Part shown: positions 53,777 to 62,524 of the stretch, piece by piece
Layout of the letters: each line of letters opens with the position of its first letter
Position numbering within the stretch: the stretch's first letter is position 1
Source of the DNA: Promethearchaeota archaeon
Lineage (GTDB): Archaea; Asgardarchaeota; Lokiarchaeia; Sigyniarchaeales; SOKP01
Direction of reading: 5' to 3'
Length of the DNA: 64,000 nucleotides
Assembly: GCA_030606485.1 (NCBI GenBank)
Contig: JAUWGH010000008.1
Location: 124,001 to 188,000 of the forward strand
Notes under the pieces: model-generated
The model's database searches: none
Told to the model about the DNA's origin: nothing
What the model saw: only the letters and a program-made list of their open reading frames with translations
Made by a program: the position numbers and the translations under genes

Positions 53777-55312
53777 TTAATAGGATACCTCCCTTAACCA
53801 TTTTAATGGATTTCTATATAGATCTCTAATATCTTCCCGCCCATATTTTAACATCGCTAATCTTTCTAAACCTAACCCCCATGCCAAAACTCTTGTTGGA
53901 TCTTTAATTCCCCACGGATAAGTGACTTCTGGCCTGAATATACCTGATCCTCCAAGTTCAAGCCATTCACCTAATTTTTCAGAATAAACTGCTATTTCTA
54001 AACTAGGTTCAGTATAAGGGAAGAAACTAGGACGTGTGATTATTTTAGAAAAACCCATTTTTCGATAAAACTCTGTTAATAATCCTCTTAAATCACATAA
54101 AGTTACATTCTCATCAATTACAATTCCTTCAATTTGCATAAATTCAGCAAGATGAGAATGATCTAATCTTTCATTTCTGAAAACCTTATCAATTGAAAAA
54201 ACTTTTACTGGTGGTTTTTCATTTTCTCGATAGAATTGAGCTAATCTTCTACAAGTCGTTGCTGTTGTATGTGTTCTTAGAACCACTTTTTTTGCAATAT
54301 CATAACTCCAATCATATCCCCATCCTATTGAACCACAACCTCCTCCATTTTCATGTGTCGCTTTTACCGCCTCGACTCGCTCTCTTTCAGGCAATTTAGA
54401 TTGTTTAGGATTATTAAGATAAAAAGTATCTTGCATTTCTCTTGCTGGATGATCTTGAGGTTGAAATAATGCATCAAAATTGAAAAAAGCAGATTCAACT
54501 ATAGGTCCTTTTATTTCAGTAAATCCCATTGAAAGAAAGATTTCTCTAATTTCATTGATTATATTTATTAATGGGTGGATCTTTCCTGCATGAATTCTGG
54601 GACCTGAAATCGAAACATTGAAAGGTTTTAAATTAATATGTTTCCATTCTCCAGAAATAAGCATCTCCGAAGTAATCTTACTTACTTCTTTTAATATTTC
54701 AATTTTCCGCACATCTATTTTTTTACCTTCTGGAGTTAAGAAAATTAATCTTTGAGTACTCTTTTCTCGACGGATTAAATTTCTTTTATTTAGAATCTCA
54801 ATTAATTCTACTTCTTCCTTAGATAATTTACTTTTATCATAAAAAGGTTTTTTTTCAAATGTTTTAAGAAAAACTTCCAATTCTGTATTTGGGAAATCAT
54901 CTGCAACCAAAAACACTTTATTTTCACCAGTTGCTTTACTAGTAGCAATCCATTTATTACGTCTTAAGTTTTGAATCGCTCTATAAAAAGGTTTATCAGT
55001 TAATTCCGATTTCTCTTTTAATTTCGCTATAGATATTTCCTTAATTTTATTTTTAACTAAGTAATTTATTAGTTGTCTACTTGGAAGGCCTTTTTTGAGA
55101 TAATTAAGTCCTTCATCGGTTAAATATAGATAATCGAGATATTTCTCTTTAAAACCTCCCAAATTCGCCTTATCTAAGTCATTTACGGCGGACATTAGAA
55201 CAATATAGTCTAAATTGAGATCTTTTGCTAATTCTGATGCATCACATTCTATATTTTTTTCTTGAAGTGTTTTTAAAATTTCTAAGACATTTTGTTTTAA
55301 TTTAATTCCCAA
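53777..55312 (-). CDS. pheS: Phenylalanyl-tRNA synthetase alpha subunit
   Basis: A 511-residue archaeal-type PheS. The N-terminal third has winged-helix modules (for instance LYLTDEGLNYLKKG) that bind tRNA. The C-terminal class II catalytic domain shows HPAREMQDTFYL (motif 1/2 region), HTTATTCRRLAQF, VFSIDKVFRNERLDHSHLAEF with the motif 2 Arg, and GSGIFRPEVTYPWG, ending with LGLERLAMLKYGREDIRDLY (motif 3 Arg). It activates Phe and attaches it to tRNA-Phe. It is the first gene of the pheS-pheT-pheA unit. Confidence 0.96.
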   Translation of the reverse strand: MGIKLKQNVLEILKTLQEKNIECDASELAKDLNLDYIVLMSAVNDLDKANLGGFKEKYLDYLYLTDEGLNYLKKGLPSRQLINYLVKNKIKEISIAKLKEKSELTDKPFYRAIQNLRRNKWIATSKATGENKVFLVADDFPNTELEVFLKTFEKKPFYDKSKLSKEEVELIEILNKRNLIRREKSTQRLIFLTPEGKKIDVRKIEILKEVSKITSEMLISGEWKHINLKPFNVSISGPRIHAGKIHPLINIINEIREIFLSMGFTEIKGPIVESAFFNFDALFQPQDHPAREMQDTFYLNNPKQSKLPERERVEAVKATHENGGGCGSIGWGYDWSYDIAKKVVLRTHTTATTCRRLAQFYRENEKPPVKVFSIDKVFRNERLDHSHLAEFMQIEGIVIDENVTLCDLRGLLTEFYRKMGFSKIITRPSFFPYTEPSLEIAVYSEKLGEWLELGGSGIFRPEVTYPWGIKDPTRVLAWGLGLERLAMLKYGREDIRDLYRNPLKWLREVSY

Positions 55313-55697
55313 TTACAAAACCTTATTATATTTATTTTTTTTCCTATATTTTTTTTAAATCTTTGATTTATTTAAATCTTTTGGAGAATATCTCTAAAAT
55401 TTTCAACTAAAATGCTCTAAACTTAAATTAGATTATAAAATCACCTCTTTACGTTAAAATTTTTCATTAAAGAAAATTTTAGCTAATAACTTTCATTTTA
55501 AAACTCCCAAGAGAACTTATCAAAACATGTCTCTTGGGTTAAATAAAGAATAAAGAGGCTAGACTAAAAACTACTCCCATTTCATCTATTGTTAAATAAT
55601 CGTAACCCTTCTGAGTAATCTTTTTTCAACTATAAATTTCTTAATATTTTAAATCTAGCTTATTTAAAATAACATATAATTTTTAAAATTACTTTTA
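55313..55697 (-). other. Leader region of pheS with a decayed reading frame and hairpin
   Basis: A 385-bp gap. On the minus strand 55625-55539 encodes 28 residues including KGYDYLTIDEMGVVFSLAS, which resembles the wing of a winged-helix protein such as the N-terminus of RIO2-type kinases; no start codon is present and the frame is closed by TGA just before it. Directly after its stop comes a perfect 9-bp hairpin CCCAAGAGA/TCTCTTGGG (55506-55538, 15-nt loop) followed by AGTTTT, like a terminator of a lost gene. The remainder is AT-rich and would contain the pheS promoter. Confidence 0.5.
55506..55538 (-). terminator. Stem-loop in the pheS leader
   Basis: A perfect 9-bp stem CCCAAGAGA/TCTCTTGGG encloses a 15-nt loop; AGTTTT follows on the minus strand. 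It is the strongest hairpin in this stretch and could act as terminator, leader structure or processing site. Confidence 0.45.
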
Positions 55698-56135
55698 TTA
55701 AAGATTTTTTCTGATATTTGTAGAACTAATTTTTTTACCATTTTTGCCTTTGAGTAATGATATGATTATAAATATTAGAGGTTTGAAACTCTTTTCTTCT
55801 CTAATCTCATTTATTTTAATTGCATTGGGAAGTGTTTCTAAACTAAATACTAATGCTTCATAATCCTCATCTTCAATTGGAGGACCATAAGGATCATTCA
55901 ATTCTATAATTTCAAGACGGCTTAATTCAGTGAACGATTGAACAAAATTTTCAATATTTTGTTTTCTCGTTGAATAATCTTGAATTTCTTCTTTATATTG
56001 CTTCTTTTGATTCATTTTTTCGGTAGTTAAACCAATTACCAGCTTTTCTGAAACTTTAAGTGCAGTATTTATTAAATATTTATGTCCTTCATGTAAATGA
56101 TCGAAACAACCACCCATTCCTACTAGTTTGAACAT
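55698..56135 (-). CDS. coaD: Phosphopantetheine adenylyltransferase, archaeal type
   Basis: A 145-residue nucleotidyltransferase. The N-terminal GMGGCFDHLHEGHKYLI contains the nucleotide-binding H-x-G-H motif, followed by KLVIGLTTEKM and RKQNIENFV; KISSTNIRKNL near the C-terminus matches the ISST(R)IR motif. It transfers AMP from ATP to 4'-phosphopantetheine, the penultimate step of CoA synthesis. Length fits the archaeal/eukaryotic PPAT family and not the bacterial CoaD. It overlaps no other gene, and a membrane protein gene ends 12 nt upstream. Confidence 0.88.
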   Translation of the reverse strand: MFKLVGMGGCFDHLHEGHKYLINTALKVSEKLVIGLTTEKMNQKKQYKEEIQDYSTRKQNIENFVQSFTELSRLEIIELNDPYGPPIEDEDYEALVFSLETLPNAIKINEIREEKSFKPLIFIIISLLKGKNGKKISSTNIRKNL

Positions 56136-56147
56136 ACTTTTTCAAAA

Positions 56148-56531
56148 CTAAGATTTTTCAGTTTTTAATTTTACTGAGTAAATATCATTGATTTTCATTG
56201 AGCCATCACATTTTGAGCATTTTCCTGCTACTTTAAAAACAAAATCCCCTTCTTTATAATCTTGAACTTTTGTATAATCACAAAGATCACATCGAAGTAC
56301 ACATAGAGTTTGAATTAACGGTTCTTTGGGCCTTTTCTTAACATTTAGAAAAAAAGATGCTATGCACATTATAGAAACACCTATCCAGAATAGATAAGTC
56401 ACCCCCAAGACATTTCCAAGGGCAAGTATTATTACTCCTATAATTACAAGAATAAAAGTTAAAATACTCTTTATAATTGATTTTTTACTTTTTTTCTTGT
56501 TTAAAAAATCTTCATCTTCTTCTTCAATCAA
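56148..56531 (-). CDS. Small membrane protein with a zinc-binding C-terminus
   Basis: A 127-residue protein. An acidic-basic N-terminus (EEEDEDFLNKKKSKKS) is followed by two membrane helices (about 20-42 and 45-65), then a soluble tail with C-x3-C-x2-C (CVLRCDLC) and C-x2-C (CSKCDG), probably a zinc ribbon facing the cytoplasm. I recognise no family. The gene lies 12 nt upstream of coaD on the same strand. Confidence 0.65.
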   Translation of the reverse strand: MIEEEDEDFLNKKKSKKSIIKSILTFILVIIGVIILALGNVLGVTYLFWIGVSIMCIASFFLNVKKRPKEPLIQTLCVLRCDLCDYTKVQDYKEGDFVFKVAGKCSKCDGSMKINDIYSVKLKTEKS

Positions 56532-56719
56532 TGAGTTCCACTTATGTTCTAAATAAATTAATCAAAAAATCAAATTTTAACTACTAAATAATAATTAATA
56601 ATGGAAAAAAATAAATCTTTAGATTATTTCTTCTAGAATAAAATGAAATATCAAAGTTTTTATTTTCGTTTTTTTTAAAAAATATAATTCTTAAGAGAAA
56701 TAATAAAGTTTGATTTATT

Positions 56720-57862
56720 ATGATTTACCAGTTTGGCCAAACTCAAGGAACTGATCCGATTTCACTACTATTAAGTATGTTCTTTTATGTTATATTTATT
56801 ATTTTTATGTTTTATGGAACCAAAATTCAGGCGTGGCGTGCCTCAAGGGAAATTGGAGTAGCTTTAGTTGATCTAAAAGCGTGGAATGATGAGGGAAAGA
56901 GTCTTGTGTTAAAAAAGATGCAAAAATATAAAGACGAAAATTTATCTTCTAAAGATTTAAAAGTAAAAATTGAAGATATTATGACGTTTGTAACGATTTC
57001 ACCGACTAATTTGGATCCAGCTGGAATTATACCAAAATTGGACCATTTAATAAATGTTAGAGATGACCGATTCAAAGAGGAAATCAAGATCTTAGCCCCT
57101 AGTGCCGACTCTGTGACCGCTAGTAATCTTGAGAATCTCTTAGAGGCATCAATGGCTTTGGATTTCATTTATCGTCTTATTAGGCATTATTTGATCTTAG
57201 GAAAAAAAAGTAAAAGTATGTTGTTATTGATGCAGATTCAAATGCAATTATCATTAATTATGACAATGGCTAAGTCTTATTTACATGCAACTAGAGCATT
57301 TAAGGAAGGTAGTCCCATCGGGGATGCACTTGGACCATTAGTTGTAGCTAGTTTTATTCGAGATATTTCAAATAGAGATGATGTCGAAGCTATTGAGATA
57401 GCTAAGGATACAATCTATCAACAAGTAGAGTTTGAGGATAGAACAATTTTTTTAGTAAGAGCCAAAGGACCAGGTGGAACTGTCGGAAAACCCGGAGAAG
57501 CCATTAAAATATTAGTAGAAAAGCATAAAAACGAGATATCAAGGATTATTATGATTGATGCTGGTTTAAAATTAGAAGGTGATCGCACAGGTTCGCTTGC
57601 AATAGGTGTTGGTGCGGCTATTGGTGGGATTGGAGTTGAAAAATTTAAAATTGAGGAATCAACTTCTGGCGTGAAAATACCTATTGATGCTGTAATTTGT
57701 AGAGAAAGCTTAGAAGATGCAATAACAACAATGAAACGACCGATTACCCGTTCTGTTCCCAAAATAATTGAAAAAATTAAGCAAGCCATCAGATCAAGGA
57801 CAGAAAAAGGAACAAAAATAATTATTGCGGGAATTGGAAACACAATTGGTATAGGAATTTAA
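56720..57862 (+). CDS. DUF1512 archaeal membrane-associated protein
   Basis: A 380-residue protein with one N-terminal membrane helix (LLLSMFFYVIFIIFMFYGTK), a helical region and a conserved C-terminal domain (FLVRAKGPGGTVGKPGEAI, MIDAGLKLEGDRTGSLAIGVGAAIGG, AGIGNTIGIGI). These are the marks of DUF1512, a family almost confined to archaea. Function is unknown; the Gly-rich C-terminal motifs suggest nucleotide or phosphate binding. It is divergent from the small membrane zinc protein gene at 56531. Confidence 0.85.
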   Translation: MIYQFGQTQGTDPISLLLSMFFYVIFIIFMFYGTKIQAWRASREIGVALVDLKAWNDEGKSLVLKKMQKYKDENLSSKDLKVKIEDIMTFVTISPTNLDPAGIIPKLDHLINVRDDRFKEEIKILAPSADSVTASNLENLLEASMALDFIYRLIRHYLILGKKSKSMLLLMQIQMQLSLIMTMAKSYLHATRAFKEGSPIGDALGPLVVASFIRDISNRDDVEAIEIAKDTIYQQVEFEDRTIFLVRAKGPGGTVGKPGEAIKILVEKHKNEISRIIMIDAGLKLEGDRTGSLAIGVGAAIGGIGVEKFKIEESTSGVKIPIDAVICRESLEDAITTMKRPITRSVPKIIEKIKQAIRSRTEKGTKIIIAGIGNTIGIGI

Positions 57863-57897
57863 AGGAAAAAAAAAATAAAATAAGAAAATTTTTAATT

Positions 57898-58302
57898 TTA
57901 ATAGAGATGTGTATCTGTAGCAACAACGCTATTTACCATTTCTTGGGCAGCTTTAGTTGCACGCATTACCTTTGCCATATTACCAACTAGCTTAAATTTC
58001 CCAGCCATTAATCCTTGGATCGGGTCAATTTTTTTAGTTAAAAGTAAAACCCAATTATCCCAGATACCTGACCATATGAATTCAGCTTTTGGCTCTTCTC
58101 CAGGTTCTAAAACTCTCCCACTACGACATTTTCCATGCCAAAGATCAACATATAACTTTATCTCATGATCGAGATTTCCAGCAGGCTCAGCTATGAAGAT
58201 GAAATCACCTTCCCACCAACTAGCTGCCTCTTCGTATGCTTTATTATCATTTAAATTCTTAACATATGCATCTACCCATTCTTTAGTTCCAAATAAAGGC
58301 AT
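57898..58302 (-). CDS. SCP2-like sterol-carrier-domain protein
   Basis: A 134-residue single SCP2-like domain: an amphipathic N-terminus (WVDAYVKNLNDNKAY), a five-strand core with IKLYVDLWHGKCRSG, AEFIWSGIWDNWVLLL, and DPIQGLMAGKFKLVGNMAKVMR as the loop and final helix. SCP2 domains bind lipids or acyl-CoA in a hydrophobic cavity. Related archaeal proteins are usually found with acyl-CoA metabolism genes, which fits this window. A second, more divergent one is at 61970. Confidence 0.8.
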   Translation of the reverse strand: MPLFGTKEWVDAYVKNLNDNKAYEEAASWWEGDFIFIAEPAGNLDHEIKLYVDLWHGKCRSGRVLEPGEEPKAEFIWSGIWDNWVLLLTKKIDPIQGLMAGKFKLVGNMAKVMRATKAAQEMVNSVVATDTHLY

Positions 58303-58548
58303 TTTATTTACTCATCTAATTTTTTTTAATTAATATGTTAAATGTTAGTAATAAAAAAAGTATTTTGTCTTTTAAATTTTTAAATATATTTGTTTTAAAA
58401 CAAATAGAACTAGTAATTATGTGTTATAATCTTAAATTAAATTTTTTCTTTAATCTCATAATAGATTAAAAAAAAATATTAAGATTGTTTTATTACAATT
58501 ATATGATTAAGAGAAAATATCAATTTTAATTATGGATTTGTTTTAACA

Positions 58549-61245
58549 ATGGTAACCGCTAATAAAAAAAAACAAATATATACTTTTAAAGAAGGTTCTA
58601 AAGAATTAAAGCTTCTTTTAGGAGGGAAAGGAGCAAACCTCGCTGAAATGACTAACTTAGGATTAAATATCCCTCCAGGCTTCACAATCTCAACTGAAGC
58701 GTGTTTAGAATATTTTGAGAATCCAAGAATTATTGATGATCTACGAGATGATATTTTAAAAAACATTAAATTGTTAGAAGAACAAACAGGAAAGAGTTTT
58801 GGAAGTAATAAAAATCCTTTATTGTTAAGTATAAGGAGCGGTGCGCCTATGTCGATGCCGGGTATGATGGATACTGTATTAAATCTTGGATTAAATAATA
58901 ATTCTGTGCTAGGTCTTGCAGTTACTACAGATAACCAGAGATTTGCTTATGATTCATACAGGAGATTTATACAAATGTTTGGAGATGTTGTTATGGGAAT
59001 TCATGCTGATAGATTTGAAAGAATTTTAGAGGGTTATAAAAGAAGAATAGGAAGACACGCACAAGATACTGACCTCACTGTAGTTGATCTTCAAAAACTT
59101 ATTAGTGATTATAAAGAACTTTATAAAGTTGAAATTGAAAATGATTTTCCTCAAGACCCTGATGAACAGTTGTTTCTATCAATAGAAGCAGTATTTAAAT
59201 CTTGGAATAATAAACGTGCAATTACATACAGAAGAATTAATAATATACCGAATTATGGAACAGCTGTTAATGTACAAGCGATGGTTTTTGGAAATAAAGG
59301 TATTAATTCAGCTACTGGAGTAGCATTTTCAAGGGATCCAGGAAATGGTGAAGACCATAAATTTGGAGAGTATTTAACTAATGCACAGGGAGAAGATGTT
59401 GTCGCAGGAATAAGAACTCCAAAAAAATTTGAAAATATGAAAGAAGAATTTCCTGAGATATATAAAAATCTGATTAAAACGATGGAGAATCTTGAAAAGC
59501 ATTATAGAGATATGCAAGATATCGAATTTACTATTGAAGATAAAATTTTATTCATTCTACAAACAAGAACTGGAAAAAGAACACCACTTGCAGCTGTAAA
59601 AATCGCAGTTGATCTATTCAAAGAAGGACTGATCTCAAAAGAAGAAGCAATAGGGAGAATCGATCCACAAGGTTTAGAAAATTTACTCTTTAAAAGTATT
59701 GATGAAAATTCTTATTTTCAGGTCTTGGCACATGGTATTGCTGCATCACCTGGAGCTGTATTCGGATTGGTAATTTTTGATGCAGATACTGCAGAAAAAT
59801 TAGTAAATGAAGACCATAAAGATGTTATTTTGGTAAGACCTCAAACCAAACCTGAGGATATTCATGGTCTTTATGCATCAAATGGTGTTTTAACTCAGTT
59901 TGGTGGTAAAACGTCTCATGCTGCTGTTGTGGCTCGTGGAATGGGAAAACCTGCCATTGTAGGTGCTTCTGAAGTCCATATTGATCTTGAGAATCGAGAA
60001 TTTACTGTTGGAGATGTTGTTATTAGAGAAGGTGAAGTGATTACAATTGATGGTACAAAAGGATTAGTGATAGCAGGAAAAGTTCCTTTAGTAGAGCCAG
60101 AGATTAGGGGAGAATTTAAAGAATTATTAGAAATGGCAAATGAAATAAAATTTCTTGGTGTTAAAGCAAATGCAGATACTCCTACTGACGCCAAAAAAGC
60201 TATAGAATTTGGTGCGGAGGGAATTGGTCTCTGTCGTACAGAACATATGTTTATGGCACAAGATAGATTACCTGTAGTCCAAAAGATGATTTTAGCTAGA
60301 AACCAAGAAGATAGACAAGATGCATTAAATAAATTACTTCCAATGCAAAGATCTGATTTCTATGAAATTTTTAAAGTTATGGAAGGAAAACCTGTTACGA
60401 TAAGATTACTTGATCCACCATTACATGAATTTCTTCCTGATTTAAATGAAATTCTACTAGAAAATATGACTTTTAAGATTACAAATAATTTAACACGTCA
60501 ATTACTCAACCTCACTCCATTAGATGAGGAAATTACAGAAAGAAATAAAATGGTCTCCTTAATTCGTTCAATTTCTGAATCAAATCCAATGATGGGTTTG
60601 AGAGGTTGTCGTTTAGGAATTACTTGGCCAGAAATTAATGAAATGCAAGTTAAAGCAATATTTCAAGCGGCATGCCAATTAAAAAAAGAAGGGATTGATG
60701 TTAAACCTGAAATCATGATTCCGTTAGTAGGAGTTGTAGAAGAGTTGCTTGAGGTTAAAACTCAGCTTCAAAAAGTGGCTGAAGAAATTTTAAAGGAAAA
60801 TAAAAGTGATCTTAAATATAAATTTGGAACAATGATTGAGGTTCCTCGTGCTGCATTAGTTGCCGGAGAGATTGCAAAACATTGTGAATTTTTTTCGTTT
60901 GGCACCAATGATTTGACACAAATGACGTTTGGCTATTCTCGTGATGATGCCGAAGGAAAATTCATACCGGTCTATTTAAGCAAGGGAATACTAAAAAAGA
61001 ATCCATTTGAAGTATTAGATAAAGATGGTGTAGGTAAATTGTTAAAAATGGCAGTAAAAGATGGGAAAACAATAAATCCTGATTTAGAATGCGGAATCTG
61101 TGGAGAACATGGTGGAGAACCATCATCTATCGAATTCTTTCACGAAATTGGGTTAGATTATGTCTCTTGTTCGCCTTATAGAATTCCTATTGCACGTGTT
61201 GCAGCAGCACAAGCACAATTAAAATTTCGAATGAAAAAATCTTAG
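58549..61245 (+). CDS. ppdK: Pyruvate, phosphate dikinase
   Basis: An 898-residue three-domain enzyme: N-terminal ATP-grasp (GGKGANLAEMTNLGL, SIRSGAPMSMPGMMDTVLNLG, GVAFSRDPGNGE), the swivelling His domain with catalytic His in GGKTSHAAVVARGMGKP, and a C-terminal PEP/pyruvate TIM barrel (GIGLCRTEHMFM, MGLRGCRLGI, FSFGTNDLTQMTFGYSRDD, CGICGEHGGEPSS with the catalytic Cys). It interconverts pyruvate, ATP and phosphate with PEP, AMP and diphosphate, running glycolytically or gluconeogenically. It probably has its own promoter in the AT-rich region upstream. Confidence 0.96.
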   Translation: MVTANKKKQIYTFKEGSKELKLLLGGKGANLAEMTNLGLNIPPGFTISTEACLEYFENPRIIDDLRDDILKNIKLLEEQTGKSFGSNKNPLLLSIRSGAPMSMPGMMDTVLNLGLNNNSVLGLAVTTDNQRFAYDSYRRFIQMFGDVVMGIHADRFERILEGYKRRIGRHAQDTDLTVVDLQKLISDYKELYKVEIENDFPQDPDEQLFLSIEAVFKSWNNKRAITYRRINNIPNYGTAVNVQAMVFGNKGINSATGVAFSRDPGNGEDHKFGEYLTNAQGEDVVAGIRTPKKFENMKEEFPEIYKNLIKTMENLEKHYRDMQDIEFTIEDKILFILQTRTGKRTPLAAVKIAVDLFKEGLISKEEAIGRIDPQGLENLLFKSIDENSYFQVLAHGIAASPGAVFGLVIFDADTAEKLVNEDHKDVILVRPQTKPEDIHGLYASNGVLTQFGGKTSHAAVVARGMGKPAIVGASEVHIDLENREFTVGDVVIREGEVITIDGTKGLVIAGKVPLVEPEIRGEFKELLEMANEIKFLGVKANADTPTDAKKAIEFGAEGIGLCRTEHMFMAQDRLPVVQKMILARNQEDRQDALNKLLPMQRSDFYEIFKVMEGKPVTIRLLDPPLHEFLPDLNEILLENMTFKITNNLTRQLLNLTPLDEEITERNKMVSLIRSISESNPMMGLRGCRLGITWPEINEMQVKAIFQAACQLKKEGIDVKPEIMIPLVGVVEELLEVKTQLQKVAEEILKENKSDLKYKFGTMIEVPRAALVAGEIAKHCEFFSFGTNDLTQMTFGYSRDDAEGKFIPVYLSKGILKKNPFEVLDKDGVGKLLKMAVKDGKTINPDLECGICGEHGGEPSSIEFFHEIGLDYVSCSPYRIPIARVAAAQAQLKFRMKKS

Positions 61246-61302
61246 AAAATTTTCATTTTTCCTTTTAAATATCCAATTTCTATTGAAACCAGTGAAACTT
61301 TT

Positions 61303-61923
61303 TTGATTGATATCCTATTAATTGGAGATACTCACATTCCTAAAAGAGCTATGGGTTTATCTCCATTATTAATAAACGAACTTAACACCTTATCTGCGAA
61401 AAAACTTTTTGATTTTGTAATCTTTACTGGAGATGTAGTTAAATCACCAGAAACTATAAGATTTTTTAAAAATCTAGCCAAAAAAAAATTCTTGATAGTT
61501 CAAGGCAACATGGACTATTATTATGGAAATATTGAAGCTCCTTTATATGATTCTTTATCTATTACATTAAAAAACGACTCTTATTTAAACATAGGAATAA
61601 CACATGGAGCAGAAATTCATCCGCGCGGAGATAAGGATGAATTGATAAATATTGCTAAAGAAAATAACGTTAACCTTCTAATTTTTGCACATACACATCT
61701 TGCAGAAATCTTTCTTTCTTCAGATGGTATTCTATTACTTAATCCTGGGAGCTTTACGGGTGCTTGGAGTTTCGTAGCGTCTAGAACTCCATCCTTTATA
61801 ATTATTAAAGTAGATATTGAAGAAAGTGAAATTAAGGTTATTCTATATAAACTAAAAAATGATCGAATAATTAAGACGATTGAGAGTTTTTATTTTAAAA
61901 ATCAACAATTTTTAAAATCTTAA
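61303..61923 (+). CDS. YfcE/MJ0936-type phosphodiesterase
   Basis: A 206-residue calcineurin-like phosphoesterase. Metal motifs: LLIGDTHIPKRA (D-x-H), IFTGDVV (GD), QGNMDYYYG (GNxD), THGAEIHPRGD (H), and FAHTHLAE (GHTH variant). The YfcE/MJ0936 branch hydrolyses phosphodiesters such as bis-pNPP or 2',3'-cyclic nucleotides with Mn/Ni. The start is a TTG at 61303; no ATG lies in the same frame near the first strand. Its 5' end is 57 bp from the ppdK stop, so the two may be co-transcribed. Confidence 0.88.
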   Translation: MIDILLIGDTHIPKRAMGLSPLLINELNTLSAKKLFDFVIFTGDVVKSPETIRFFKNLAKKKFLIVQGNMDYYYGNIEAPLYDSLSITLKNDSYLNIGITHGAEIHPRGDKDELINIAKENNVNLLIFAHTHLAEIFLSSDGILLLNPGSFTGAWSFVASRTPSFIIIKVDIEESEIKVILYKLKNDRIIKTIESFYFKNQQFLKS

Positions 61924-61969
61924 ATATTTATCAGTTTTTTTGACAGAATTGATGATAAAGGAAAAAAAA

Positions 61970-62386
61970 TCATTTTTCTGCAGGGATTTTATCTAAAACT
62001 AATATTTTCGAAATTTTTAGTAATTTTCCAAGATTTCTGCCACCTTTCTTAATTCTTAGCTTCCGTTTACCGAATCTATTTTTTTTAATCACCATATGCA
62101 CAGTTGAATTAGTCCCATTTGAAAAATACAGTAAATCTCCAGGATCTGACATTAATTCTAAGTCAAAATTTTCTAATCTACCTCTATCTATTTTATAATT
62201 TCCGTCTTTTGCAGTTAAATTTAACCAAAAATAATAATCTTCCTCAACTTGAAGCCCTAAATTAACAACTCCCTCAAAAGAATTAAGTAATTTAAAATTT
62301 TTCGGATTTTTTCTTTTATCTTCTATTATTGCGTTGATAACTCCACTAAATGTTATAAATAAATTATCTTTATCAGATTCTTCCAT
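61970..62386 (-). CDS. Divergent SCP2-like protein
   Basis: A 138-residue protein with an alternating beta layout: FEGVVNLGLQVEEDYYFWLNLT, KIDRGRLENFDLELMSDPGDLLYF in parts, STVHMVIKKNRFGKRKLRI and a final helix region LLKISKILVL. Strand-helix order and the surface-strand DLELMSDPGDLL segment match SCP2-like domains, though similarity to the protein at 57898 is weak. It would bind a lipid or acyl chain if the assignment holds. It converges on the phosphodiesterase gene and is divergent from the alcohol dehydrogenase gene. Confidence 0.55.
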   Translation of the reverse strand: MEESDKDNLFITFSGVINAIIEDKRKNPKNFKLLNSFEGVVNLGLQVEEDYYFWLNLTAKDGNYKIDRGRLENFDLELMSDPGDLLYFSNGTNSTVHMVIKKNRFGKRKLRIKKGGRNLGKLLKISKILVLDKIPAEK

Positions 62387-62524
62387 TTTTTTTTTACCTT
62401 AAATTTCTACATATCTTAGATTTTTCTAATTTTAATATAAAATCTATTAATCCTTAATTATCATAAATAATTAAATATTATTTGTTTTAAAATTAAATAA
62501 AATAAATTAAGAGGTAAAATAAAA

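Noticed and set aside
57418-57843. A long antisense open frame inside the DUF1512 gene.
   Set aside because: It is a shadow of the conserved plus-strand gene, and its translation shows no family features.
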